The position numbers and the translations under genes were made by a program. From Rodentolepis nana (taxonomy: Eukaryota; Platyhelminthes; Cestoda; Cyclophyllidea; Hymenolepididae), in the NCBI GenBank assembly GCA_900617975.1, contig UZAE01012063.1:22293-54584 (forward strand): a stretch of DNA of 32,292 bases, in the 5' to 3' direction. Each line of letters starts with the position of its first letter. Position 1 is the first letter of the stretch. Of the stretch, positions 22,101-32,292 are shown piece after piece. The notes under the pieces are model-generated. The model saw only the letters and a list, made by a program, of their open reading frames with translations, made no database searches and was not told where the DNA came from.

Positions 22101-25100
22101 TATCACGTCTTGCACATTCCTGTCAGAACGTGTTCTCAGCGTCAACATCTCAGCTAACTTCTTTTTCTGCTTATGATTGGATCATTGGCCTACCTTCATT
22201 ACGCCACTACGCAATTGTATGTATGTCTACGCAATTTATAAGTCTAGACCTATCAATCCCAATACGATGTCTGGAGATGTTAGCCCCACTGCCTATGTCC
22301 ACTGTCTAGTTACAATTCACCCTCTCTGACCTTAAGATATGACGCATTTTGGGAAAATAAAAGGACACTAACTGGGTTGTTTTCCAAATTTGGGTCTTCT
22401 TAACGTGTGCCGGCGTTTCTTATAGGCGAGAAGCTCTCTGTATATGTCGAGATGTTTGCATCTAATCTATGCCCTCTGTAATGCAGGTTCAATCTCTTTG
22501 GATCACAGACTAATATTCTGCTGACATAAAGCATGCCTCGTTCCTATTTCGATCTATTTATGACAATGTGGTTCCCTTAGCGACATCTTCAACAATTTTC
22601 AACTCTCACTTCCTTTAGTGATTGAACTTAATCAGTTTAATTGATCGTTTCACTCATTTGATGTGCATTGATGGGCATCATATCCATAACTTCTAACTTC
22701 GCAGACGGTCAAGTTACTTGCCCCACTAACGCGCTTATAAGATGAGATGTGTAGTAAGCAATAGAATTTGAATCCTGATTAACGAGACGAAAACTTCCTC
22801 GCAATATCGAGAAATAGTAACAGCCTCTTCTCCTGATTTATGATTAAATTAAGAGTACCATACGACTTTCACATGGCTTTATAGTCGGTTAATATCAAAT
22901 CACATTGCCTTTGTTTTTTGTCTTTAAATGGCTGTACGCAAACTCCGTCGATATTACAATTGATTTCCGTTGGACCTTAGCAATGAAAGCACTGGTGCAT
23001 TGTTAGAAATGCACATTTAGCCATGACTAATCGTTGTGCCTCCTCGCACCTCGATATGTCTGCACAACTGTGCAACTGTGATAAGTTTGAAGCTGTTATG
23101 TTGTTTACTCACTCACTCTCTCTCTCTTAACTCTGATAGTCACCTCGCGCTACTGCCTAAGTTTGTTGGGCTCTAATTTAAATTTAACCAAGAAATCAAC
23201 AAAGCACAGTGGTCAATGTGTGCGTGTTGCTTCCTCCCTGCCCAAGATGTACTTCGCGAATTATTGTTTCAAACGCTTTGGGAATAATTGTCCTTTATCA
23301 GCTCTTACCATCAGTTATAGATTACTCGTAACTTTACTCGGAATGTCCTTTTTCAGCAATGATGACAAACTAAAACTTTGTTTCCACTTATTTTTTTCCT
23401 ACAATTTTTAGCTTCTATTAACCTGCTTTTATTAGTAACCATGATGTCATTTTCGTTATATTTTCATCTTAACATTCTCCTTTAATTTATTTAATCCAGG
23501 AAATCGAATTTTGGTTGGAGGAAGGTTCTACTTGTCTTTACTTTATAATTGTTGAATGAGATTGCTATCAAGTCGCGTTGATTGACTGCCAATAGCGTCT
23601 CCAGTCCTCTTATATTTAAAAGAATGTAGGAGACTTCATTTTCAGTCAAAGACGAATCCTTTGTGCTTGGTCTAATTGCTGTATAGAGTAAATGCTTGCG
23701 ACTTTTGTATTGAAATGTCGCATTTCCAGGTCATTTCGTATCCGTTGAAGTAAGAACAACTCACCACTTCCATAGTTGACTAGAGGCTAACGGTGCTGTC
23801 ATTCGATCAAATCACTTCATATGGGCCCATGAGTATTGATCACATGGCCTCTGAATAGTTAGGCTTGTATCGTCACCAAAGTACCTGCGTCACACAGTTG
23901 AAAGTGCAGTGAAACTCCATAGAGGAGTCTTTCTGACCTCCAACACCCGTGAGCTCTGATTTCACATATTTGATTGATACATTAGTGGTACGTATGTCCC
24001 TTCTGATTTCTCGTTTTGGGATGACAGTTTTCGAACATCTCTTTTTTTATTAATGTGGATTAAAATAGTCTGGAATTTTTTTTATAGCATTGCAATTAGC
24101 CAATTTGATTTAGCATTTATTTTCCACATTTCCTCTCACCAATTTTTAAATGGATGGGAGTTGATTTGGCCAATGAGGCGCTTTAACGTCTATTGACTCT
24201 CTCTAGGGTTATTAATTAGTTAAAGTGATTTTCGCAAGAGAAAAAAATGCTTAAGTCTTTTCTCGGATTTCGTATACCTGATGCCGCCATCTAGTCGTGG
24301 GACACAAAGTTAAGGGACTGGGTTTAATACTGTTTGGAATACATTTTACCTGAATATTCCGTGCTTACACTATTCTATTGCTGCAAAGAATATATATCTT
24401 TTTTGGTTTTATTTTTAAATTCTACGGTTGCATCAAAGTAGGGAAAACAATCGAGAGAGGGGGGGGGAAATAGGAGAGTGTTTCAAAGATGTAAAATCGA
24501 CAGACACAAAGGTAGTAAAAAGATCAGGTGAGTACTGTGGAAGCGGTCAAATATGACATACAGTGGGGTGATGGTAGTTCGAAGTCAGAAGTCAACTACC
24601 GATTGATAGACCTTTTTACCATAAGAGTATGCGTTTCCCAGTGCACCACGTGGAGGTAAGTCTATCGCACACCCCATTTCTTAAAAGGTAGAATTTAAAC
24701 AGATAATGGATGAGAATATTTAGTACCATAATGTCTTTAAATCTGCTTGAAAATTTTTTGAAAAAAAAGAGCTGTTTCCAACACACAGCTTTAGCTTAAA
24801 GGATTGGCTATTTATCCTAAAATTGTCGTCCCTTCCTCTCATCAAGCTTGGTTCTTTTAACAGTTTGATGCTTCAATCATTACTTTCCTCAACTCTCCAT
24901 TTGATACCATCATCTACTACTACTTAATTCTACCCTTTCATATTCCACTTTTACCACTCGAATCGTGCCTTGTCTAGTATTTTAAGCTGAAGGAGGTCAC
25001 ACAATTTTGACGCAGGTTTATTAATCTCTAACGACCATATTTAGTATGTACTTGCATTTCCATGCTACTTAATTGTCCCCCCCCCCTCTTCCCCCTATCT

Positions 25101-25481
25101 GAATTTCAGTTGAAGAACCGATGGAACACACGCCGCGTTCATGCCGGACTTCGCCCTCAGTTCCAATTAAATCATTCCAACAATTTCAGCAGCAACGGTC
25201 TACTTCTCCTCCACGCAGTCTGGATTCCTCACCAAATCACAACAGTAACAATAACAGTAGCAGTATGGAACCACAATCCAGCACTGCTTCTTCAACTGCA
25301 TCTGTCTTCTCGCTGACACAGTCGAGTCTTCAGGAGCTCATGCGGAAATCTGGAAGTTCAATCCCAGCTGAGGTAAAGAAGTAATTTGTTAACCCAGCAT
25401 TTAAGCAAGGTTCCTATATAACGCCAATCTAGGCAATAATTTAGCTTATTATGCTTATTTCACATTGAGTAATATCGTAGT

Positions 25482-25523
<42 letters not shown>

Positions 25524-28500
25524 CTCTGACGAGCTATTGCACTATTTTACTTTAATAGGGTAAAAAGAAACATTCAGTCTGACACAATCATGTTCATGTG
25601 TAAGTCTTGGTTTCTAATCGCCGTTTGCAAATGACTCGTTTCAGCTTTAGTTATTTAAGACAGTTGTGTCTCCATTATTGAAGTTTGGGTTGGGGGTGGG
25701 GGTGGGGGTGGGGCAGTATTAACTCTGGGTCTCAATTGTTGATCTAGGCCGTTGTTGTCGCGTGTGAGGTGATAACCAACTCCCTTTTTCTTTTTTTTGC
25801 TCACTAGGTGTTAGTCAATTAAGGGAAGGGGAGGCCTTATTTAAGTTGAAAGTTGTAATCATATGCCTCAGCCCATATGGCTACTTTTAAACCAATGAAA
25901 ATCGGCAAATTTCTCGGGGTGTTTTTTGCCTTTATTTGCATACTTATTTCTCCTTCAATTGAAGAATGCAAAAGGCTTTTGATAATTTACTGCGTTCTAT
26001 ACGAAATTTTCCTATTCTAGTTCTGTCTAGTAGTTGCGGCAGTAGGAAAGGGAGAGAGCGATGGGGTGGGACACGCATACTAGCATAAATTACCATTTTA
26101 AGCGGCTAAAAATAACCGAAAGTTAGTTCACCATCACGTGACCAACTATGCTACGGCTATTATGCTTCCAGAGGTGGCTTTTTCAATCCGCTGAATGCTA
26201 CGAACTAGATCTGCGCGCTTTCTCCAAGTCAAGTCTCTCACGCGCATGTCTTAGGCACGCTCACATTTTAATTCTATGGAGGGAGATTATTGAAGTTAAG
26301 TTAATTATCTGTTAATTCCAAAAGTATCAATTCCAAAAAGCTGCAATATGGTTAATGAGATAATCATTTTAAATTTGATTTTAGTAGGCGTAATCGATTA
26401 TGTATTGGCCAATTACATGTGTACTTTATGCAATTTACGATGAAACTAGATTGGTCTATAATCATGAGAAACAATAGACAACATTCAGTAAGGGTTGGAG
26501 TCGAGAATGAAGTTAGCATATCACCAGAGCCTCTTTTCATTCGACTTAAAATGCATCGAGATACTCACTTTTCGCCAATGAGTATCGTTCAGAGTCAGGT
26601 CTTAACGTTCCAAGGTGCGTCTCCATAGTTTCTGCATGAATTTGCGCCTGTGTTCCATGTCAATTCGAGTTCTAAGCAGAAATAGCATTTAGCAACCCAA
26701 GTACTTCACTATGGGATGAAACGGAGGTTTCAATAGAAGCCTGTAATGAAGTTGGATTGTTAGGAGGCTTCCTCTACTTGATTTTGGGAAAAATTGCAAT
26801 TTATAAATTCTCATTGTGTGTATAATTTCATTGTGTAACATCCTAATCTTCTAAAATTCATTTACTTTCAAAATTGATCCCTGATTTCTGGTCGTAATAT
26901 TTGGAATTTATTGATCAATCTTTCTTCGATTTTTCTCAGTTTCTACGTGTGGCCATGAGCAGGTAGATGAGAATAACCAAAGCAATTTGGATGCAGTCAG
27001 TTGTTCACTAGAAATCATTCAAGATGAACCAAGAAAATGGATAGACAAGAGAAAAAGAGGGTTTTTAAGCATAGCGTGAATACTTTGATCAAATGTTGAT
27101 TCTTAAAAATTTCATGTTTATTTACTTCGAAAATGCCTGATTTTATACAGCCATTTTGGCATACAAGAGTGTGCTCATGCTCAACTTCAAATGGGCGGCT
27201 TTGGAAAAGAGCAAGTTTTTTATTTAAATGTCTGTTCAAATGCCGGCCTTTGGAGCAGTGCAACTTCAAACAGTTGCAGTAAGATGATAATTGAAAATGA
27301 AGATCCTCCACTATGACATTTATCAAATTCTCAAAGCAATCATTGACACACCACAGACCTTACTCTCGCAATAATTCATTACTATTGAATTAATAGCATT
27401 GGGGTTTTTTTGCACGCCGATTTTTGGCTCCCTTTGTTTCGATTTGAGTCTTGTTTCTGTGGTTATAATTAACCATATTTGAATTCAATGACTAGTGCGA
27501 CGATAACTTTGAGAGTTTTTTTAACAATTGAATATCTGGAAATCTTTGTGGAGATAGTTTACCGACCACTCTATTATCTATCTGTTATTACAAAAAAAAG
27601 TCGAGAGGGGGGAGCAGTAGAGTGATTCACGGATAAAAAGAGCGACAGACACAAATGTGGAGAATAAGGTAAGGTGAGATGAGTACTGTGAAAGTGGTTA
27701 AATATGACGTAGAGTCGTGTCATGGTGGTTTTAAATCAACTGGCGGTTTATTGACTTTTTGCCGTATGCGTATACGTTTCCCAGGGTGCACCACGTGGAG
27801 GTAAGTCTATCGCACACCCCAGTTTTTGAATTAATATTTATTTGTGCATTCTTTAGTGTTGCACTAAGTGCTTATAAGCCCAAGTCATTTAGTTTACTTA
27901 TTCCAAGTTATAATTAAAGGATATGAATAGCCATCCTCTTGTTAACAAGCTACTTTAAAAACTTCTTTTCTTGTTTTCTACATGTATCCGTAGTAATTAA
28001 GTAGAAATATTGTGAAGGTGAGCTTCACAAAAAGCGGTCTCCGTTGTCCAGTTTTGCGTGGGTCATAGAATTTCTCTATATGCATTACTTACACTGGAAA
28101 TAAGGCAGTATAATGATCAATACTTGCACGCCTGACAATTTGGAAGTCACGAGTTAAATGCCCATTGGTGTACATCTAGTGGAGGCCGCACAAAAATTCC
28201 GTTATCTTCATGGCATCTCTTATACATGTTGAGCCCGTTAAGATTGTTGTTAAAACAGCCCACTAAACTTCTTGTTGAGCAGAAATAGCCACAAGAGTTA
28301 TTTTTCACGTCACAAAACAGGGATCGATGAGCGCATAACTCTCGTCGCTATTGCCTTGACAGTCATCCACGTTGACCATTGTTTTACAGCTGTGGATTGT
28401 TATGTACTGCTTCTCTCCGCCCTCCTCCCCCTCCCCGCCCACCTCATCATCCAATTCCATAAAACGGTTTTGTGGTATCCAGGCCCTGGATTCTGGACAC

Positions 28501-29580
28501 ATGATAAACCAACGATGAGACAAGGCGAGCTGAGTATTGTCTTCCTTCTATCTTCAATTATTTCTACTCGAACACGTTTAATGAGCCGAATATACTCAGA
28601 TATGATCTAGCCAAGACATGTTCAAATTGGGTCTTTGTGGGTAATTTCCAGTGCGTTATTATTTAATGGTAGATATTGACAGGGCATCTCTCTCTCGCAG
28701 GAGATTAAAAAGGCCAACAACTCGAGCCAGCTCTACCTCTTAGTTCCCAGCAACTATCCCGTCCTCGTAGCTGTGGGCAATGAACGAAAGAAAGCATCAG
28801 CTGCTGCCGCTGTAGCTGCATCCGCGGTGAACGAACCCACTACCCGGTCACTCCTGGAACGCTTCCAGTTTAACTCCTCCACCACGTCAAATCCACCTCC
28901 TGCCCTTCCTCAACAGCCCTCTCCCACTGTCGTTCAGGCGGCACAATTGGACGGTGGACAACGCCAGATGAGTGCTGGCGTTAATGCCTCCTTGCCTCGA
29001 GCTCCCAGAAAGAATAGTACTAATATCCCACCAATGATACTGCAATCACTCAAGGGTGTTGTGCCTCCGATTAACTTTAGGGGTGAGTTCCATGCCCCTT
29101 AACTGTTTAAGTCTTTCTTGTATAATAATGTCTAGTGTTTTTTTCCTATTCTTCGGCAACCTCAAAAACAGAGAATTTCGTAAATGGAGGCTCTTCTACA
29201 CTGCTGTAACTCTAGCAAGCCCATTTTCTGCTGCTCTATTTCATATGCCTATTAGCCACCGCTGGGTTATAAGATTTTGCTCTGAACAACTGTCAATTTG
29301 TCAGCATCAATCATCCATATTGGTAAGGCTGATTGGCGGCTCAGAAATGATCTGTGGTAATTACTGATGCGTGGAAAAGACATGAATATCGTGACTCTGA
29401 TCTTTCGTTGTCGACGTCCTACCATTAAGACTATGCGCCTCACTGACCTCTCTACTGCAAGCAGTGGAGGGCCGATATTCCATTTGTACTCTGTGGAGCC
29501 TGAAAGTACAGGTAGAAGATTGGGATAAATGATCGGGAATTAATCAGAGCACAGGTGTTTCACGATAATTTTGTTAGTTG

Positions 29581-29647
<67 letters not shown>

Positions 29648-30294
29648 CGACGAATCGGTAGGGGCTGAAAAAGGCGAATTGTATGAAAAGGTTTCTTTGT
29701 TCCCGTTTGCTAATGAAATGTCTCCTATTTATGCCAAACTTATCTCTGCACTAACCCCCACAAGACGTATTCTATTACTCCCCCCTCTTCCCTCTAACTC
29801 CACATAGACTGCTCTTGGCAATTTGGTTACGAGGGATGATTGTTTACTCAACCACTCCTGGCTCAAGTTTTAGATGCTCAATAGTGTAGACAGCTAGCAG
29901 CATGAAGTGCTAATCGTCCTTATTTTTATTTGCCTTTCTTCCTCTCTAGAAATCCTCGAAAGTGGCGGGGCTGCGGGAAATGGCAATTCTGGTGGTAATG
30001 CAAACCTCTCTTCATTCACTCTCAGTTACGGAGCTAGTGATCTTCCCTCTTCAGGTGCAGGCGACCATCCATCCCTTCCAGGGGACCGAAAGAAATCCCT
30101 CACTGTCCCACCCGACGCCGCCTCCTCCTTTCTGGAAGGATTTCGGGCGGCAACAGCTGCTGCTGCTGCTGCAGAAGTCAAGATAAAGCCTCCTTCGAGT
30201 TCTGGTGCTGCTTCTACAACTGGCCCCTCTGGACCCGATTCGGGTCTCTGTCCTTCTGCTGATGGCCTGCTGGGAACGGATTCGAACGGAAATC
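19131..30294 (+). CDS. Low-complexity, probably nuclear protein, 5' part (four exons, 444 aa in window)
   Basis: Exons 19131-19473, 25110-25372, 28701-29082 and 29950-30294 join in phases 1,0,1 and end in phase 1 at a GTGAGT donor, so the gene continues beyond the window. Donors and acceptors are good (ATAG|GTAAAT, gaatttcag, GAG|GTAAAG, tctctctctcgcag, GG|GTGAGT, ctctctag). The protein is Ser/Asn/Pro/Gln/Ala-rich: Q5 at 73-77, Pro/Ser/Asn-rich 100-185, Ala-rich 234-244, A-run 396-404. Two less simple segments stand out: SVFSLTQSSLQELMRKSG in exon 2 and QLYLLVPSNYPVLVAVGNER (212-231) in exon 3; ILQSLKGVVPPINFREILE spans the exon 3-4 junction. No named domain is seen. Composition suggests a transcriptional regulator or RNA-binding protein with its folded domain downstream, but this is inference. 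Introns are 5.6, 3.3 and 0.87 kb. Confidence 0.7.
20511..20575 (-). repeat. Weak tRNA-like remnant
   Basis: The minus strand holds CCCAATGTGTTAACCTAACG followed, at tRNA-like spacing, by GACTTGAAAATTCGAAGG, loosely matching Pol III A and B boxes. The stems do not form cleanly. It may be an old SINE head. Confidence 0.3.
21844..21916 (-). repeat. tRNA-Ala-like pseudogene or SINE head
   Basis: The 73-base minus-strand segment begins GCGCGCC and ends GGTGCGT, which pair over all seven positions as an acceptor stem (allowing G-T). An A-box-like TTTAGTGGCTAA and a B-box-like GGTTCAATATTC lie at tRNA spacing, and the middle reads TTTGCAA, which would give a TGC (Ala) anticodon. The T stem has mismatches and the D stem is poor, so it is unlikely to be a working tRNA. 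No CCA is encoded, as usual in eukaryotes. Confidence 0.5.
24451..24676 (-). repeat. SINE-like tRNA-derived repeat, copy A
   Basis: This 226-bp block matches the block at 27601-27821 from end to end. Both start TCGAGAG plus a G run and both end with an identical stretch, GCACCACGTGGAGGTAAGTC then TATCGCACACCCCA. Read on the minus strand, the head carries TGGTGCACTGGGAAACG (A-box-like, 24649-24633) and ACTTCGAACTACC (B-box-like, 24585-24573), as in tRNA-derived SINEs. It lies antisense in intron 1 of the plus-strand gene. Confidence 0.75.
25485..25516. repeat. (AT)n microsatellite
   Basis: Thirty-two bases of perfect AT repeat in intron 2 of the plus-strand gene. Confidence 0.95.
25692..25713 (+). 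promoter_or_regulatory. G-quadruplex motif
   Basis: Four G runs (5,5,5,4) are separated by single T bases, with a further GGG six bases upstream of it. This is the classical short-loop pattern for a very stable parallel quadruplex. It lies on the sense strand of intron 2, so it would also be present in the pre-mRNA. Confidence 0.8.
27601..27821 (-). repeat. SINE-like tRNA-derived repeat, copy B
   Basis: The 221-bp partner of 24451-24676 has the same orientation and boundaries. Shared blocks include GACAGACACAAA, GAGTACTGTG, TCAAATATGAC-type sequence and the terminal GCACCACGTGGAGGTAAGTC. Internal divergence is appreciable, so the two copies are not a recent tandem duplication. It lies antisense in intron 2 of the plus-strand gene, and an A8 run directly precedes it on the plus strand. 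Confidence 0.75.
28104..28170 (+). repeat. tRNA-like remnant
   Basis: AGTATAATGATCAATACTTG (28108-28127) resembles a Pol III A box and GAGTTAAATGCCC (28151-28163) a degenerate B box, at tRNA spacing with GCCTGACAATTTGGAAGTC between them. The acceptor stem is not preserved. It is best read as a SINE or tRNA pseudogene. Confidence 0.4.
29083..29949 (+). other. Intron 3 of the plus-strand gene
   Basis: An 867-base intron between GTGAGT and ctctctag. Its main content is a 63-base TA tract. Confidence 0.65.
29584..29646. repeat. (TA)n microsatellite, 63 bases
   Basis: Uninterrupted AT/TA repeat in intron 3. A plus-strand open frame of alternating Ile/Tyr across it is an artefact of the repeat. 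Confidence 0.95.
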
Positions 30295-32292
30295 GTGAGT
30301 CCATTTCTCTTCTCAGCAGTTTTGTGAAGCTTTAATTGGCTTATATGTCCACGAGCGTCCTTTCATTCCTTGAAATTTCTGATATTCTCGAGCAATTGTT
30401 TTCTTGGAAATATGAATATGTTTTACTACATATATTTTCTCCGGGATAGTTGTGAAGTGACGAATTGCAGACTGCCATTTGCAACGAAGAGGCCAATAAC
30501 TTGGACAGATGTGATCTATCAATCATGTATGTAGGTTCCATGGACTTTGATCTTTTCAAGCCCATTAAAAGAAGTATTCATTATTATGGATCGGAATTGT
30601 GGTAAGACATTCTGGAACCGCTTTGATGTGAGGTTGACTTTCTACCTCTCCTCATTTTAACTAATGTAGCTGGTCATTAACATCACTGTAAATGCTTTGA
30701 AAGGCTCTGTCAGGTTAGCTTAAACGTTCATCTCTGTTTCACTGATGCATGTAGCTCTAAAGCTTTTTCGCTTTATTCTGATGGCAGTATTTATTTCACC
30801 TTTCCCTTTTAAAGAACCTGATGCATAGTAAGGTGTACTGTATGCAAAATTGTCTCCAGACGCATTGGAGAACGCTGTTTTTTTCAGTTACTATATTCAC
30901 AAATAGCATATCAACTTGCCATAGAAACCCTGGAAGGGGGGGGGGAGGGAGGAGGAGGAAATGCTTAACACGTATGTGCCATGAATTCATCACTTGTCAC
31001 CCTGCCTGCAATTAGAGATTATTTATTTCCTCTTGGTCTCACCCTGCTGGCCTTTACGTGTGACCTGGTTTCGTGGTGATTCATCTTGGGCAATGCTTTA
31101 CCCTCTCATCGGCTTACCTTTTTTCCCTGACAAAACCATTCGCGTGCCAAGTGGGGGGGGGGTGTTTCCCCGCATCACTAGCCTATATCTCCATAATCGA
31201 GGCAAATTTATTTACTTAAATTATATTTATCTCCGTGAGTCTTCTGTCTATACGTCAATAATTCATAAAAGCTTAATCAGACATTTTTTAGCATGCGATA
31301 GTAATTCTATGGATGGGGTCTTGCAATAGGATAGCATAAGCGATACTTTGTGTTTTCTCTCTCTTACTAGTTTCTGTTGGTAACCCGATTTGGGTTTGAT
31401 TCACTTGAGAGAGAGAGAGAGAAGTTCTTTGTCCTCTCGTCTGCATGTTTTTTTTAAATAAAGTTCATCGCATGACATCTCGTTCAAGAATCCATCACTG
31501 ACAGAATTTTACTGGGATCTTGTCTACTTAAGTGGCTATTATCACTAATCCACTCAGTACGCATAATCTGTTGAAATGGCAAACTGGTTGGAAAATAAAC
31601 GGGAGATGTATTGTGGAGACTAGATTTGGATTAGGTCACTCTGAGAAGTGGAGTTGTCTCTTCCTGTTTTTTTGCGTAGAATCTTTAATTCCCTTCTCTC
31701 TCTCTCTCTTTCATCCAAGAGCTCCTAGAACTCCAATTTGCTCATTGACGCTCCTGCATAGAGGATGATGGGAGAAGGGACCTGCGTTAATGTCCTGTTT
31801 AGCGGACACACTCTCGCGTTAATGACTCGTAGATGCTAAGCCAGAAGGGCAATTGCAGAGGCACACTTTTCTCTATGGCAATGAAAATCAATGCGAGCAA
31901 TTCATGCTTAGGAATCACTGGGCTATAATAGAGGGAAATCTCTCGAATTGTTGCCTTTTCTTATGATTCAGTAGTATGAAATTAGGAGCTGAGATACGGG
32001 GTGGGGGTGTGGGGGGAGGAGGTGAGTACTTATTCCAGTAGAAAAAGCAACTAGTGCTTGTTATTTGCCTTCTCTCTGTCTATTTGACCACCATGAGTGC
32101 TATCTGTTCCTGTGGGATTCTCGACAAGAGAAAAAAGTCTTTTTATCCTCGTTTCTATTTTTTTTTATTTTTTAATTAGAACAATCTCCCCCCCCCATGA
32201 AAAGTTTCGTTTTTTAGTAAACTCGTCTCTCTTTACTTCTGTTTACCCAAATAATCGACTCGTAATTTCTTACTTTCGTCTAATGAGTATGA
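30295..32292 (+). other. Intron 4 of the plus-strand gene, partial
   Basis: It starts with GTGAGT after SNGN and no acceptor plus in-frame exon was recognised before the window ends. It contains several short G or C runs (30937, 31152, 32188 areas) and GA/CT repeats (31407-31422 and about 31697-31711). Confidence 0.5.

Larger units (their letters stand above)
19474..25109 (+). other. Intron 1 of the plus-strand gene
   Basis: This 5.6-kb intron contains two or three tRNA-like remnants, one full copy of a ~225-bp SINE-like repeat (24451-24676) and a CT-rich acceptor tract. Several AT-rich open frames occur but none has a convincing splice context or family match. Confidence 0.6.
25373..28700 (+). 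other. Intron 2 of the plus-strand gene
   Basis: The 3.3-kb intron holds an AT microsatellite, a G-quadruplex motif, the second copy of the SINE-like repeat and another tRNA-like remnant. The ~100-codon frames on both strands near 27015-27326 and 28272-28610 show no family resemblance and are not called. Confidence 0.6.

Noticed and set aside
29571..29807. Plus-strand frame with a long Ile/Tyr alternation
   Set aside because: It is a translation of the TA microsatellite.
30026..30304. 92-codon minus-strand frame rich in Pro, Ala and Ser
   Set aside because: It is the antisense shadow of plus-strand exon 29950-30294, which has phase-matched splice sites.
1..32292. CRISPR array, bacterial operon or prophage
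   Set aside because: There are no regularly spaced repeats or dense uninterrupted reading frames. Genes are intron-split and the repeats are eukaryotic in type.

Overview
The window is nuclear DNA of an invertebrate animal. It is AT-rich, genes are split by introns with GT..AG ends, intron sizes run from about 40-60 bases to several kb, and SINE-like and LINE-like debris is present. Two genes are recognised from their protein motifs: a CSRNP/AXUD1-type cysteine/serine-rich nuclear protein and an SMN (survival motor neuron) homologue. The mix of tiny and very large introns, and 3' splice acceptors lying right at start codons, would fit a flatworm with spliced-leader trans-splicing. That taxonomic reading is an inference and no spliced-leader sequence was seen.

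Minus strand, right to left, holds a same-direction gene array. A 70-residue unidentified gene (17279-17067) comes first. The CSRNP gene follows (ATG at 16776; exons 16776-16080, 16039-15900, 13118-13005, 12692-12273). Next are two coding-type exons (11101-10850 and 10755-10603) that are either the CSRNP carboxyl end or a separate gene. The SMN gene comes next (exons 10327-10199, 9007-8549, 6526-6252, 6044-5879, 4634-4500). Last is a predicted 102-residue unidentified protein (exons 3381-3353, 3089-2828, 2769-2752). Splice phases agree at every junction named. An AATAAA lies only about 75 bases before the SMN exon acceptor, so CSRNP and SMN may share a polycistronic transcript.

Plus strand: head-to-head with this array and separated by about 1.85 kb, a long-intron gene starts at 19131 and runs off the right edge (exons 19131-19473, 25110-25372, 28701-29082, 29950-30294). 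It encodes a Ser/Asn/Pro/Gln/Ala-rich protein, probably nuclear, that I could not name.

Repeats: two copies of a ~225-bp tRNA-derived SINE-like element lie antisense in introns 1 and 2 of the plus-strand gene. A decayed LINE RNase H fragment is antisense in SMN intron 4. Several other tRNA-like remnants, two long TA tracts, 18-base G or C runs and a textbook G-quadruplex motif are also present. Bases 1-2750 contain nothing I can defend as a gene. No rRNA, intact tRNA, CRISPR array or prokaryotic element was seen.

The most interesting points are the SMN homologue in which I find no Tudor exon and which carries a long acidic/basic tail, and the operon-like spacing of the minus-strand array.
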